Of a stretch of 64,000 nucleotides of DNA, positions 33,238 to 44,898 are shown piece by piece. Within the stretch, counting starts at the first letter, position 1; each line of letters begins with the position of its first letter. The stretch covers positions 372,001 to 436,000 of the forward strand of contig JAWWNJ010000127.1 in NCBI GenBank assembly GCA_037176885.1, written 5' to 3'. The notes under the pieces were generated by a model that saw only the letters and a program-made list of their open reading frames with translations, ran no database searches and was not told the DNA's origin. Source of the DNA: Favolaschia claudopus (taxonomy: Eukaryota > Basidiomycota > Agaricomycetes > Agaricales > Mycenaceae). The position numbers and the translations under genes are program-made.

Positions 33238-34709
33238 TTACTGGTCATCACCACTCTCCTCGCCATTACCGGTCTCGCCATCCCCCGCATTGTCCATGTC
33301 AACGTCCTCCTCCTCCTCGACCTCGGCATTTCTGATCGCATCCAACGCAGCATCCAGCTCGTCACCACCGGCAGCGCCATTCGTGACTCTGACATCCCCA
33401 AGACTCATTTCACTGTCCGGGAAAAGCTCCGCATCCCACTCTCTGAAAAGTGCGAGAACGGGCTTGGAGCGATTGCGAAGCCCCTCAAGAAGGTAACGCA
33501 GGTACGATTCGTAGCATGAGTACCGATTGATTCCTGTTTGCTGACCTTTCTTCTTGAGCTCGACGTCCATCGACAGGGCCCAAAGCGTCTCGCATAGAAG
33601 TAAGTGTCAGCCGGCTGTCAAAGTATTCGGACTCACAAGAGCACCTGCGCAGGCAACAAAGCCTGGTGTGGAGTTCGAAATATTGTGCATCTGTTGCATG
33701 CAACGGGGCCCGGAAACGCATGGCTTGTTGGTCGCCATCTTGATAGGTTTTTTCTTCCCATAAATGACGGCGGCAGCGACCTGCAAATGTAAGTTTTACA
33801 ACTCGCGCCACAATTTCATGATACATACATGCATGACAAGCTTGTTTTTCAGGAATGTTTCGACGTTGAGGCGGTCCGCGCCGTCGCTATGCAGGGCCGG
33901 TGCATCAAATGGATGAAATGTTATTTTGCCGGAGTCGTCCTTTCTCCCGCCAATGAGGTCGGCGTACCCAGCACGGAGCGCCATATCTTGAATGTCCAAA
34001 GCATCGCCAACGCGAGGGTGTAGATGGGCGACGAAGACAGCTCCAATATCGTTGCGAAGACGACTGGAGGTATTTGACCGCTGCCTATCCATCGCCTTGT
34101 TGAACTGAACCGACTTGTCAGTTTTTTGCGGAGATTTTTTCTTGGCACGTACCGTATGCACCAGCCACGATTTGCCAACATCTCCATGCAGTTCTTCTGG
34201 AAGAACCTCGAGGACGGCGCGCAATTCACCCTGCACCTTTGTACGCATGTTGTCGAAACGATTCTTTTCGTTATAGGACGTGTTCTCGATGGCACCCAAC
34301 ACTTTCTTTGGGGATTGCACAAACCACAACCCTTGAGTCATCACGTACTTGTGTGCAGCAAGCCGAACTTTCTCTTCATCATCATTGTCCCCTTCCTCTT
34401 CCTGATCTCCTTCTCCTTCCCCATCACTGTTTTCATTCGCATCGTCTTCGTCGTCGGAGTCGACAATGCGACGTGCACGCTTTCTGGGCCGACCACGGGG
34501 TCTATTGGTGGTGTCGGCCAATCTAACCCTCTTCTCCGCTTGATTGGCCCGTTGGCTCTCCTCGCTTGCTTTTTGCTGGGTTTCGCGTACGAGCTGCAAG
34601 GCAAGTCATTAGTCAAGGATTGTCTGAAAATGTGCAATGCACGCACGGCAAGCAGCTGATCGCGACTCATGTCGTCGACCGGAGTAGGGGGTTCGTTTTC
34701 TCGCGACAT
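33238..34709 (-). CDS. Acidic nuclear-type accessory protein of the Plavaka-like element
   Basis: Multi-exon gene. The first exon (MSRENEPPTPVDDMSRDQLL) is joined by a roughly 49-nt intron (GTGCAT...CTTGCAG) to a coiled coil (QKASEESQRANQAEKRVRLA). Then come an AT-hook-like and basic motif (NRPRGRPRKRARR) and a strongly acidic block. A conserved globular part holds AVFVAHLHPRVGDALDIQDM, SDGADRLNVETFLKNKLVMH and, after another intron, PRCMQQMHNISNSTPGFVAC and SCYESYLRYLLEGLRNRSKP. It ends in an acidic tail. The globular part resembles uncharacterised proteins of Agaricomycetes known to me only as hypothetical. The frame is open, so it looks functional. RGRPRK suggests minor-groove DNA binding (inference). 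The gene starts 166 bp from and divergently to the transposase gene. Confidence 0.7.
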
Positions 34710-34874
34710 TATAGAAGTCGAAGTCGTTCACTGGATAGAAGTCGAAGACAAGTCAGGTCGGACGCAAAATAATAAGGCACGCGACAGCTCCACCGGTGAC
34801 GTTTTGCCTGGATGACGTCGCCACTCCACGCGTCAACACTAGTACTCTTCTTCCGTGACCGCGTTCCCTCTCTC

Positions 34875-37800
34875 ATGGCGCGAAAGACTGCAAAACACCC
34901 GCCGAACGCGCTCCCGTCTTGTCGACACTGTGGTGCTACGATTGCGGCTCAAGGCTTAAAGCCTCACGAACGATTTTGCAAGAGCAACATTGAGCGGCAA
35001 AAATCACGGGCCAGATCACGCCAGACGCGTCGCTCTTTGAATTCTGTGCGTGAATTTTCGCTGTTGAAATCCCTCCCGGGCTGAATACAAATAGCTCGAC
35101 GGCGATGTAGTACCTATGGATGTCGAGGCAACATCTTTGCCTACCTTTGACTCTGATTTGGGCGGCATTCCATCCGCTGCAACTAATTCAGAATCAGAAT
35201 CAGATGAAACAGGTAATTCTCAATCCTCTGTTTAAGCCTTGCAGTTAATTTCGCTTGCTTCAGGGGAAATTGGACCAGCACTTCCCAATGTTTATCTTCT
35301 CAGTGTACCCCATCCGAAAAACAGAAAACTACAGTCGAAGCTGTCGTAACCCATAGGCCTCGGTGGAGCCAAAAAGGTATGGGGTATGGCAGAGCTATGG
35401 GTTTTCCCAGCCAAAAGTCGGTCAAAGTCCCCCAAAAATGTATGGGTTAAGGCCGATTATGGGTTATGAGAGCTATGGGTTATGACAGCTTCGACTGTAT
35501 TGTTCAGCGAAATCATTTCCTTATCTCATCCGAAAGAGGCGAGTGACATCGCCGAAGTTGAAGCTCGTCGCCTCGAGAACACCCTTGATGCTGGTCGTCC
35601 TTGGGCTCCTTGGAACTCATTGGCTGATTTTGGCTACACGGAAAGCGCCGTGAAGGGTGTTCTTTCGAAAGACATCATTGACATGCAGTTGAAGGGATTG
35701 TCGGGACCGTGGTCCAATCCTGGTGGTAGTAGAATTACGATGAAGGATTATAGAGATTATAAACTGTACCTGGCAAAAGCACGTACCCTTGGCGTCAAAG
35801 TGAGTGCGATTTTTCTTTTGTGTTTCAAAATTTGTGTTCTTTTCAACCAGTTTTTGAACGCAACCGTCGAGGCAGATCTCTGGGGCGAGCCGAAAAGATA
35901 TACATTTTATTATCGGGATCCCTGGGAATGGATTCTATCACTGGTGACGGACCCAGGACTGGCTCGTGTCAGTCAATGGCAGTCACGGCGTTTATATTAC
36001 TGCGAGAATGGAGAGATGGAAAGATATGTTCATGAGCCATTCACTGCGGATCGTTGGCACGAGGTTGACGTATGTTAACATCTTCTTTCGATTCCAATTC
36101 TCATGCCTCAGTCCCAGAGCGAACTTCCTGCCGCAAATCCACTCATGCACTGCTGGCTACCGCTTCACATCTGGCTGGACAAGGGTCTTGTAACGAGCCA
36201 CGTCAAGATGTTTCCTATCGTGCTCCGTGCTCTCTGGCTGCCGTCCGAGATCAGAAACGCATCGGGCAATGGAGGCGGAGTCATAATTGGATTCATGATT
36301 ATGGTGTGTGTTTCTTCACTCTCAGCGAAAGCAGAATTCGTTTGGAATTCGATTTTCTTAGGTTGAAGACCCTGGTCATTCCAAAAATCGTACGGAGCGT
36401 CAAAACTACGAATTCAATCAATTCAAGCGTGAAATCTACCAGCAAGTCATGGAAAAGCTCTTCGAAACGATCTGGAAAAAGTCATGGTTTGGGGAACCTG
36501 TCCGTTGCGGTGATGATGTGGTTCGCAACCTTTATCCGGGGTTCTTAATTGAGTCCTTGGATTTTGAGGAGGCGTGGAGCTTCACCTGTTGCCGAGCTAA
36601 CCGAGCGAAACACCCTTGCCCCCGCTGTCTCGTTTCTCACGAGATGCTCGACTGCCTTCATCAGTTCTTTCCGTTGCGCAGCTCTGAAGCGATGCGGAAT
36701 GTGGTTGAAAGAGCCACGTGTGCTCCCACAGCAGCTCAACGAGATAAGCTCTTGATGGACCACGGTCTGCACGACGTACCGGTATGAGTTTATTTGGAAA
36801 GCTTGTCTAGATACTGATTTACTCAGCATTTCATGTGGAACATCCGTTTCTCTGACCCGTACCTTTCGTTCATTTATGATCTCCTCCATTTTCTCGAGGC
36901 AGGCAAGTGGGGACACCACCTGTGGTCGCTAACGTTAGATCTCCTCGAGAAACTCGGTCTGCTTGCCGAAGTCACCAAACGGTATGTTCCCGATCCGCGT
37001 AGATACTCAATTAACTTCCGTCATAGAATGGCAAAATTCTCTCGCTGGCGAAATCTCAAACATATCAACGACTTGGCTACGAAAGATTTCACTGACGGCC
37101 AAACTCATCTCGATATTCTCAAGGTCAGAGTTTTGTTTGGGCAATTGTTTGTCTACGAAATTCAAGGAGATGCTGAGAAACCCTTTCCTCTTAGTGTATT
37201 GTTTATATTCTCTGCGAGATTCTCCCCCCAAAATCGACGCTGATACCGTGCATCCGAGCCCTGTTGAAGTGTCGAATGTTGCTTGGCTTACGCGTGATGA
37301 CGACGAGTCGACAGCTTGTCGTTCAACAATGCATAGAAGACTACGAAAAATGGTGCAAGGTACGGCCACCATTTTACATTAAGCTCGAGTTGCTGACTAG
37401 TTCTATCTGAAGCGCGTTTCCGAGGACTACGACAAGAACTTCAAGTTTCCGAAACAACACTATCTTATACACGCCCTCGATGATGTTCGTTTGAAGGGTG
37501 TGCTGCGCAACGGTACCACTCGAACGGGGGAGGGAATACACCAAGAAGTCAAACAACACTATGGCCAGACAAATAAGCGCAACACGGAAGCCCAGGTGAG
37601 CTAATGTTGAATCTTACTCCAATGAAAATACTTAGAATAAGCAGATTTCTATTCGCGACGAGGATCAAGAGGTTGTCGCTCGGACGCGCCTGTTGATTGA
37701 CGATTTTTTCAGGCGCGCTTCGCAAACAGCTGAATTGTCAGACGCCAGCAGCGACACCGATGCCACAAATCAAGAAGCCGATGTTGCTCAGTTCAAACAA

Positions 37801-38507
37801 GGCTCCGCACGGCGTGTCCCGAAATCACGGATCCCGCCCGCAAATGGGGAGAACCAGTGGATTTTTGGCTCGCCACTGCAGTATGGCGACAGCCGCAGTT
37901 ACGAGGATTTACATGGGGGAAATAATCCCATATACCGTGCTCTTGATCCTCGTCTTCGAGAATTTCTGCACTCGCAATTTCCCGACGAATATCTGACTTA
38001 CGAGGACACGATCATGGCAAGTGTTTCTTTCTCTTTTTCCTTGCGCAAACTTATCGCACATACAGATCGAGATATTTCAATGTGTTTACATTGCGTATCA
38101 GTCAAAGGATGACTGGACCAATGCTGAGGATATTTTGCGCTGCAACAGTAACTGGTACAATTCTGGGCCTCGGTACGATTGTGTCCTTTTCAACTCTGAT
38201 CAACCGGGCGTCGCATGTGCTCGATTGCGATCCCTCGTTCGCTGCCAGCTGCCCTCAGGTCGTGTTGTGGGTCTTGCTGTTGTGCAAAATATGACTTGAG
38301 TGGCGGCCGAAAACTTCGTGGGACGGCTGTGTTGTGTTCGAGGAGGAGGTAGACTTGACTTTCCTCCTCATGGACTTTGTCATCCGAGGTGCATTGTTGG
38401 CTCATGCTCAGGGACCATCAAACTCGCGTCGCAACTTTCATTATCTTGTGGATGTAGTCGACGGTGATATGTTTTTACGCGTGCTCAATGCTATAGGCCG
38501 CAATTAA
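34875..38507 (+). pseudogene. Plavaka-type transposase, interrupted by a MITE
   Basis: Exon 1 starts with a finger CRHCGATIAAQGLKPHERFC and basic residues; introns of about 50 nt follow. Downstream segments match the order seen in Plavaka-type transposases: RPWAPWNSLADFGYTESAVK, then WGEPKRYTFYYRDPWEWIL, HPCPRCLVSHEMLD, YLSFIYDLLHFLEAGKWGHH, PRLREFLHSQFPDEYLTYED, IAYQSKDDWTNAEDILRCNS and, at the C-terminus, MDFVIRGALLAHAQGPSNSR and DVVDGDMFLRVLNA. Two lesions are visible: a MITE at 35332-35497 brings a stop into the frame, and a one-base frame change occurs near 38290. One intron near 38015 has a GC donor (GCAAGT...ACATACAG). Without these lesions the gene would be essentially complete. Family call fairly confident; exact splice sites only partly checked. 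Confidence 0.8.
35332..35497. mobile_element. TA-target MITE inside the transposase gene, 166 bp
   Basis: The ends CAGTCGAAGCTGTCGTAACC and its inverse (GGTTATGACAGCTTCGACTG) differ at one position. TA duplications are at 35330-35331 and 35498-35499. Removing the element and one TA leaves the transposase frame open across the site. A related element is at 49340-49437. Confidence 0.92.
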
Positions 38508-38660
38508 AAATCTTAACCGTTGCTTTGTCGACCACTTTGTGGCGGGTGGGCTTATGTTACCTGACCGCACCCCGATAGCATCCCGGTCGGGCCCTGTCGG
38601 GGTATTATCGGGCATGGTCGGGTGGTCGGGCACGATAACAAAATAAATAAATTTGCGACA

Positions 38661-39893
38661 TATAAAAGGGTGTGACATGAGTGTTGAACTGTACCAATCG
38701 CGTTTTCCGGCGAAGTGCGGCAGTTTTGAAAAAATGGTCAAAACATTTGGAACCCACCGCCACAGCACTGCCACCTCGGCAGCCCTCGGCCGGGGCTTTG
38801 GCCATGTTGTGTGCATGTCCGAGAGATGCCGGGCCCATACGCCAAGTGTCCTGAGCTCAATTTTGAGCCTCAATACCTCGGTTAAGGACAAGAAAATATT
38901 AGAGGAAGAAATCGAGGCCCTCCACCCCTCAAAATTAGCATAAATAAATAAATTTTTGTGTTGAACCTTGAGATTTGGAACCTCCCACGGTCACATGAGA
39001 TTTACCGCCTTGTGTGTGCCGTTCGCGTATCAAGCTCGCTCTGTCGCTCCGTCAAGCAAGCCACCTCGTCAACATCAGCAATATTCGACTATGGCCTAGC
39101 GGCCCGAGCGTCGAACGTGGCGGATCATGGAGGCATGCTTACATCGCTTCTAAAGACCATCGTCAGAAAGTCCAATAGCGATGAATGCATGAGAATCTGA
39201 TTATTCAGATCTCAAATTTGGTGAGCTCTACACAGTTCTACAATCCATAGGCGCCAAACTTAATCTCCTTCTCAGTTCTCCGCATTTTACCAGTGTCACA
39301 CAGCATATGTGGGCCTTTAAGATTACTGGCCCCCCTTGTCCTCGACCAAACTGATTAGTTCAGTAACTGAGAGCTATGGGCTCTGAGAATTTCCTGGACC
39401 TAAATATTGAACCTCAAGCTGCAAGTCTTGACGTACTTTATATCAACTTTATATGCTGTCCAAATGTATCCAATTTTGATTCAATTACACATTTTTAGGC
39501 TTGTAAACTCAAGTACAATTTTCCTCGTATTCATTGAAACGAAGCAATTCAGTGATGATACCATACGAGTCCACAAAGTTATATCGGGATCTGAGGAAGG
39601 GAAGGTGTTGAGAAAAGCGTACCATTTCATCAAGGTAAATTGATGTCGTGATCATTGAGATCAAAGTACTCGCCAACCCGGCAATTACTTTTCGACCACT
39701 TTCCTTTTGTTGTGGCTCAGGTGGCTGGGGGATATTGAGTAGAATTGACCAAGGAATGAAGTCCGAAAAAGTCCGAACCAAACAATGGACAGGGGAGCGG
39801 GAAATATCAGAATTTCAGAAGCAATGTGCAAATTCCTAAAAAGGCATAGTCGGAGTTTGAAAATGCTATCTATCAATTTACGGCTAAGTGCTT
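38661..39893. other. No recognisable gene; a repeat shared with 60 kb
   Basis: About 38905-38998 (CCCTCAAAATTAGCATAAAT, then TCCCACGGTCACATGAG) matches the inverse of 59990-60090. A plus-strand frame of 96 codons (38653-38943) overlaps it and is unassigned. Confidence 0.35.
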
Positions 39894-39949
39894 CCAGCCG
39901 TTATAGTAAGTAATACCTGCTTGCTCGTCATTACCACTATAACGGCTGG
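39894..39949. repeat. Perfect-stem hairpin
   Basis: CCAGCCGTTATAGT and its exact inverse ACTATAACGGCTGG enclose a 28-nt loop that can pair further (GTAAT/ATTAC). It may be a very small foldback element or a transcript hairpin. Confidence 0.6.
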
Positions 39950-40374
39950 TATCGAGCCTATGAAAACTTGTGTTTTGGTATTTTGCACGGCAATTTCGCG
40001 TTTTTGATTGCGGATCACTCGTGCCGGTGGCTGTGCAGCGCCATCAATCTCGCCCCATTGCGGATTTTGCGGTCAAGAGACTTGACTCGAGATTTGACTC
40101 AGACTGTGGGGCTGCAAAGGCGGAAAAGCAGAGAAATACCTGATTGCCTGCCCCAAACTCGCGAGTTTAGTACACACAATTTTGGTTTTTCGCTGTTAAA
40201 ATTTCGCGTTTTGTAACCCTAAGTTAGGAGTACCTCCGATTCCCCTGAAATAAAAATTTCACCTATAAACCATACCCAAGTTCCTGATAAATCTCGAATC
40301 CTGAAGGATTCTGAGCAAGATTCCGACTGGTCATGAAGTTTTGGCCGCAACCATACTTTCTGTGATGACGAGTA

Positions 40375-40783
40375 CTATCCTGCCAAATAGGTCTGGATTT
40401 GCACAACGAGTCTGGATTTTTGATTTTTCTCTTCTCCCTTTTCAATTTGGACCTCCGGACTTTTCGGAATCTGTTTATATGCCTTTGGGCTACAGATTCT
40501 ACAAGTTTTGTAGTGATACGGCCACAGGAAGGTATTAAGAAAAACGGGCTTTCATCGAGGGATTTTGATGGATTGACAGCACAGATCAAAAAACCTCGAG
40601 AAAACGGCGAATGTTTCCTGACATTGGACTTGCATGAAATTGTAAGATGTGTAGCTCTCTACCTGTAGGGAATTGGTACCAGAATAAATGCCGAAAGGTC
40701 CGGAGATTCAAATTGAAAAGGGGGAAGAGAAAATTCGAAAATCCAGAGTCATTGTGCAAATCCAGACCTATTTGGCAGGATAG
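40375..40783. mobile_element. Foldback-type TA-target element, about 100-bp inverted repeats
   Basis: The left arm (40375-40475, CTATCCTGCCAAATAGGTCT...) is repeated in inverse at 40685-40783 with few differences. TA flanks both sides (40373-40374, 40784-40785). A weak relative is at 39745-39845. No coding capacity. Confidence 0.85.
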
Positions 40784-40794
40784 TAGATGGCACA

Positions 40795-40847
40795 GAAGAA
40801 AGAATACTCAAGGAGCCCTCTCTATCCAAGGAACCCTACTAAAAACA
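40795..40847. repeat. Element A right end, fragment
   Basis: CTCTCTATCCAAGGAACCCT, then CAGTG before TA, matches the right end of the 18994-19745 element. No left end was found nearby. Confidence 0.65.
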
Positions 40848-41014
40848 GTGTAAAACGTCTCGCCGCGAAGCGAGGTCAAGGTACCTCAAGGTGATGGCCC
40901 ATCAACCTTGACCCGCCTTGAGGCTTGAAGTGACATCACCTCGGTCTGTATTTGGTTGAAGTCCACCTCGACTGCTACAACTAAACAGCGACGGGGTAGT
41001 AAATATTGGTCTGT

Positions 41015-42530
41015 CTACGAGAGACCAACAACTACTGCAGTCGCAATGAGACTGATCAACACACTCCAGCGCCCATTATGTGCTGCACCACCGACGCTTT
41101 GTGAGGGGTCTGAGCTTAGAGCCGAGCTCGATGTGGAAGCGCCGCCTGCCAAAATAGCCCCATTCATCGCAAGGCTTTTAAAAGCAGCAAAGTTATTTGG
41201 TCCCGTCTCAACCGCATTGATCGAAAAAACCATGCCAGATTGACAGTGCTTCGGAGGCCCTATTGGTAAGAATGAGCGGTATATGAGGAGTAATGACCGA
41301 GTATCCTCGTACCAGGTTGGCTGCAATAACTCCAAATCGGCGCAGTCTACGACAATCAGCCACACCTGATGGAACATGAGATCTCTACTCACGTCGTTAA
41401 TAGTGATCTGAAAAGTGGGGAAGCCTGTGTCAGCGGAAACAAATTGGCTGAGACAAAGTTAGAGATAAGACAGTGAGACTGAAACCGAAGAAGCATACAA
41501 TCCTGAGTTGAAGCCAACCTGACCGGTCGTTGAAGTAACCTCCAATGGCTCGCAGGGATGGGAAAAACTTGATTGGGTCACTGTGTGATTTTTTGGGTGG
41601 AACTCGCTACGTGAACCATCAACAAAACACATATGTGACCAAATAGCAACTTACAACGTCACTGTATCGCTAATAGCCGCTGAAATATTTGATGGACTGA
41701 AGCTCAAACCGTCCACTCCAACCTTGACCACATGGTTGACTGGCCCACCGGGCGCATATGTCGGTGCTAGGGCTCCATCAGACTCGTCTGTAGACTTTTG
41801 TGTCACACTGACCAGGAGTCCCTTCGTAGCTTGTGTACGCAGAGGCAAATGTAGACCCATCGTGGGTGATGGTGGCAGTCACAGTGCTCCAGGGTTGCGC
41901 CGAAACGGAAGCAAACGATGATAAAGTAGGGGAGGCCTGGGACATGGCGAGCCTTTGAAATGCATCAAACGAGTGCGGGTCCGGCTCGGCGGGAGGGTTT
42001 ATTGCGAACACCATTCCCTTTCCGCAGTGGCTGACTGTGTCTCGTGTTTTGTTAGCCACCAGAGTGAGACAATGCAATTGTACCTGGCTGTGTCTGTGCG
42101 CAAAAGAACCAGAATGGGTTCGCGGCTGAAGGAACAGCGAATTGCCATGTATCCAGAAGACCGGAAGTATTCGAAGCAAAGTGGCTGGATACCAATTGGT
42201 CAATCAGACAAGAATAAGAGAGACTTCACTCACAATCCAGAGCTTGCCCCACCAATGAGGGGATGACATGGTGAATCGAATGATGACTGCGTGACTGAAT
42301 GATTCTTTGGATTACTATGGAGCGCGGCAAGAAACCAGTGAAGAAATATTTCCGTTAGCAGAGAACCCGCTCACAAAATAAAACGAATCAGATCTCCTTG
42401 TGCAGCCTGGATGAAAGGCGGATCATAGGCCAAATTGCCTTGGGCTCCGACTTGAACTGTGAAGGTCTTCTGGCAAACTAACCCTGGAATGAAGGCCGCT
42501 AGTAGTAGAAGGAGAAACGTGGAAGCCATC
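41015..42530 (-). CDS. Secreted double-cupredoxin protein, possibly GPI-anchored
   Basis: Fungal extracellular cupredoxin-like protein, expected at the cell surface or wall. The start at 42530 gives a signal peptide (MASTFLLLLLAAFIPGLVC) and the opening cupredoxin strand TVQVGAQGNLAYDPPFIQAA. After an intron (GTGAGC...CCATAG) comes PKNHSVTQSSFDSPC; after two more, the copper-site region WFFCAQTQP joins SHCGKGMVFAINP. His, Cys, His and Met ligands are all visible, so domain 1 should bind type 1 copper. A second domain repeats the pattern (PKNHTVTQSSFSHPC, SADTGFPTFQITIND, PPKHCQSGMVFSIN), but its WFYC-type Cys could not be located. A Ser/Gly linker and hydrophobic tail (SVLISLIATAVVVGLS) fit a GPI signal. 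Between the domains (about 41810) the frame needs a 25-nt intron or carries an indel. Family call strong. Confidence 0.88.
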
Positions 42531-43500
42531 GGAAAACCTGAAAGAACTATGTATGAAGCACGACACTTTATACTTTCACGGCCCCGAGGTTCCTATTACG
42601 TCTCATGATATATGGATTTAAAGCTTAAAGAGTTGCTTTGTGCAAAGGATCTGCCATGAATTTCAAAACCAATCGTCAAATTTCATGATGTTTTGTTATG
42701 AAGCACGTCATGAATTTCAAGATGGCTTTCATGGCGATTCAAAGCCATTTAAAATTTATGAGGACATGGATTCATGACTGAACATCATGAAATTCATCAT
42801 CCAAGGGCGGTCGACAGTGACTGGAGTTGTGGAAGATTTAGTGGATGGTGTTGGAAGAAGAGAGAGAGGCAATTGGAACCAAATACCGCGGCGTTGGTAG
42901 TAGAGCTTCTCGTATTCTTGATGAAACCGGGTGCAGAGGCCAGAGTTTCCTTATAAAGAAAGGCATTTAAACTCCCCGTCACTGTAAATGGTCTGGACAA
43001 AACCCCCGGTTTATAATTCAGTGTTGGTGTTGTAAGGATTGAAAAAAGAAGCAGGGGCCGTCGAAGGACCAGCAATATTGTTCGAGCAGTTCGCGAACTT
43101 TGTGAATGAGACCCGGTGGGAGCTGCTGCATTTTTTCTCGGTCTTCCTGGTGGCTTCTTTGGTTCGTTTGTTCTTTCCTTTTTCTTGTCGGAAAAATGTA
43201 GTTTTGCTTGTCACGGATTGACCGGGATCAGCGGCTTGAGAGGGATTACAAGCCGCAGTATGTGTGTTACTAGTTTTGCTTGTCACGGATTGACCGGTGA
43301 GCAGTGCTTTGGTGCGGCGATTATCTTACGCAGAACGCGAATCTCTTCGTTCCAAAAACATCCCTCATGTCTGGGCTATTCGGCGGGATGCACGAAGTCC
43401 GGGAGAAACATACATAGAGAGACAGAAACATTGATTGAAAGGGAGACACATGGGGTCATTGTACGACACATTGAGTAAATACCAGAAACATTCCCTTAAC
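42531..43500. other. Promoter-side spacer with repeats
   Basis: 5' flank of the cupredoxin gene. About 42640-42800 is AT-rich with repeated ATGAATTTCA words in both orientations. A degenerate MITE related to 20298-20628 covers about 42815-42984. A 27-bp direct repeat (AGTTTTGCTTGTCACGGATT...) occurs at about 43199 and 43270. No gene supported. Confidence 0.45.
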
Positions 43501-44002
43501 CAAGAGCGACTGTTTGCAACCGTGCCGAACGGAGACAGTGCCTTCCCCGCTGATGCAGTTGCCGTGTTCTCGGCTTGCGCTCGGCAGTGTTACCTGTGCC
43601 AATTTGGGGACTCTGAAGGTTCGAAGACCTCAGATCAGTGATCCGGCAATCGGCGAGTTCGAAAACAAAGTTCCTCCCTCCCAAACAGTTGTTGACTCAT
43701 TTACCTGCAAATTTTGTCGCGACGGCCATCGCAGCATCCCACAAAATAGGTTCGGACGGCGTCGTGATGGCATGGGTCTGCCGTAGTTCAACATAGTTTT
43801 TTCGTCTTATTTACTACTCATCCCAATTATCCAGTCAAAGTGAGCCACACAAACGCAGAGCTACATATATGCTACAGTGGCGCGTGAGTACACGGAGTCA
43901 TACTGGAGTGCGACGAAGAGTTAAGTTCAAGAATTGCAAGTTAGATTTGAGAATAAAAACTGATGAACTTCACAACACTGGACTCGTTAGGGTCAAATAA
44001 TT

Positions 44003-44490
44003 CTATTCAGAGGGACTCGTCAATATCATCGGGGACAGGGACTGTCTGACCGGCGTCTTTAAAATCCTCCCTCCAACAGTTTTTTCGAACGTATCGAACG
44101 CAGCAATTGTCTTTTCTGTTTGTAGTACTCTGGTCGTTTCAGATATGCAATCGCTCGTGTCAAGAGCTTTGGCATTCGGCCCGAATTTTACTTCGTCGCC
44201 AAGGCATTTCCCACCTGAGTTGTCCACACAATACCGCTTGCCCCGCTTGCCATGGGCTCTTCGTCACCTGTGATGAGCTTGTGAGCGAGATAAAAAAAAA
44301 AAGGCAGAACAGGATCCAGACGTACTTTGCAGAGCTATCTTCAATCCCCGCCTCCTTTTCACCGCTATCTTCAAAATCTGACTCCTGCTTCTGCATGCCA
44401 TTGGGGACGGCAGCCGCTCCCGGGATGGTATCCCAATTGTCGGGATAACGAGCTGGCGATACGTGGGATGACCCAATCTTCATCTTTCTT
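44003..44490 (-). CDS. Uncharacterised small protein, 3' exons
   Basis: One exon encodes GSSHVSPARYPDNWDTIPGA and an acidic stretch (ESDFEDSGEKEAGIEDSSAK). A GTACGT intron follows, and a later acceptor (GACGAAG) keeps the frame into GKRYCVDNSGGKCLGDEVKF and a polar tail ending at 44003. The 5' end is not resolved; frames up to 44891 may hold it. No family recognised. Confidence 0.35.
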
Positions 44491-44898
44491 GTGCGGGAGC
44501 CAATCTTAGAATAATCAGCGGCTCAAACAAAGTCAATTTTTGGAAAAGAGCGCACCCTTGATGGTATCCACCATCATTGTCCAACCTGTGAGAGAAATTG
44601 AACCAGAAGCCGAAAGATTATTGAACGAGCGCACTTCTAGAATACTTTTGAGCGCGAGAATGTGGGTGGGGCAGAAGTAACACTCACCGCATTGCTAGAG
44701 AGCCGTGCTTTTGGCAGAGGTAGGATCCTAATGCGTCGAGACGCGCGGGAACAACGGCGGCGGGGGTGACTACTTGGACGATGGTGGTGGTACGAGAAAG
44801 AAAAGGCGTGGCTTGGGTGAAGCCATTGAGTCGTCGTTGTTGCGTCGTCGCCGTTGGTAGCGCCGTAACGGAGCTGCCAAGACCGACACATACCAAAA

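Larger units (their letters stand above)
32001..38660. mobile_element. Plavaka/CACTA-like DNA transposon, 6.66 kb
   Basis: The left end TGTCGCAAATTTCTTTTTCC and the right end, read inversely TGTCGCAAATTTATTTATTT, are imperfect inverted repeats continuing through TGTTAYCG. Both subterminal zones are rich in CCCGA/TCGGG words (32030-32170, 38560-38640). Inside are a transposase gene (+), a divergent accessory gene (-) and a small coiled-coil gene (+). No clear target duplication was seen. The transposase is interrupted by a MITE, so this copy is probably not autonomous now. Confidence 0.75.
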
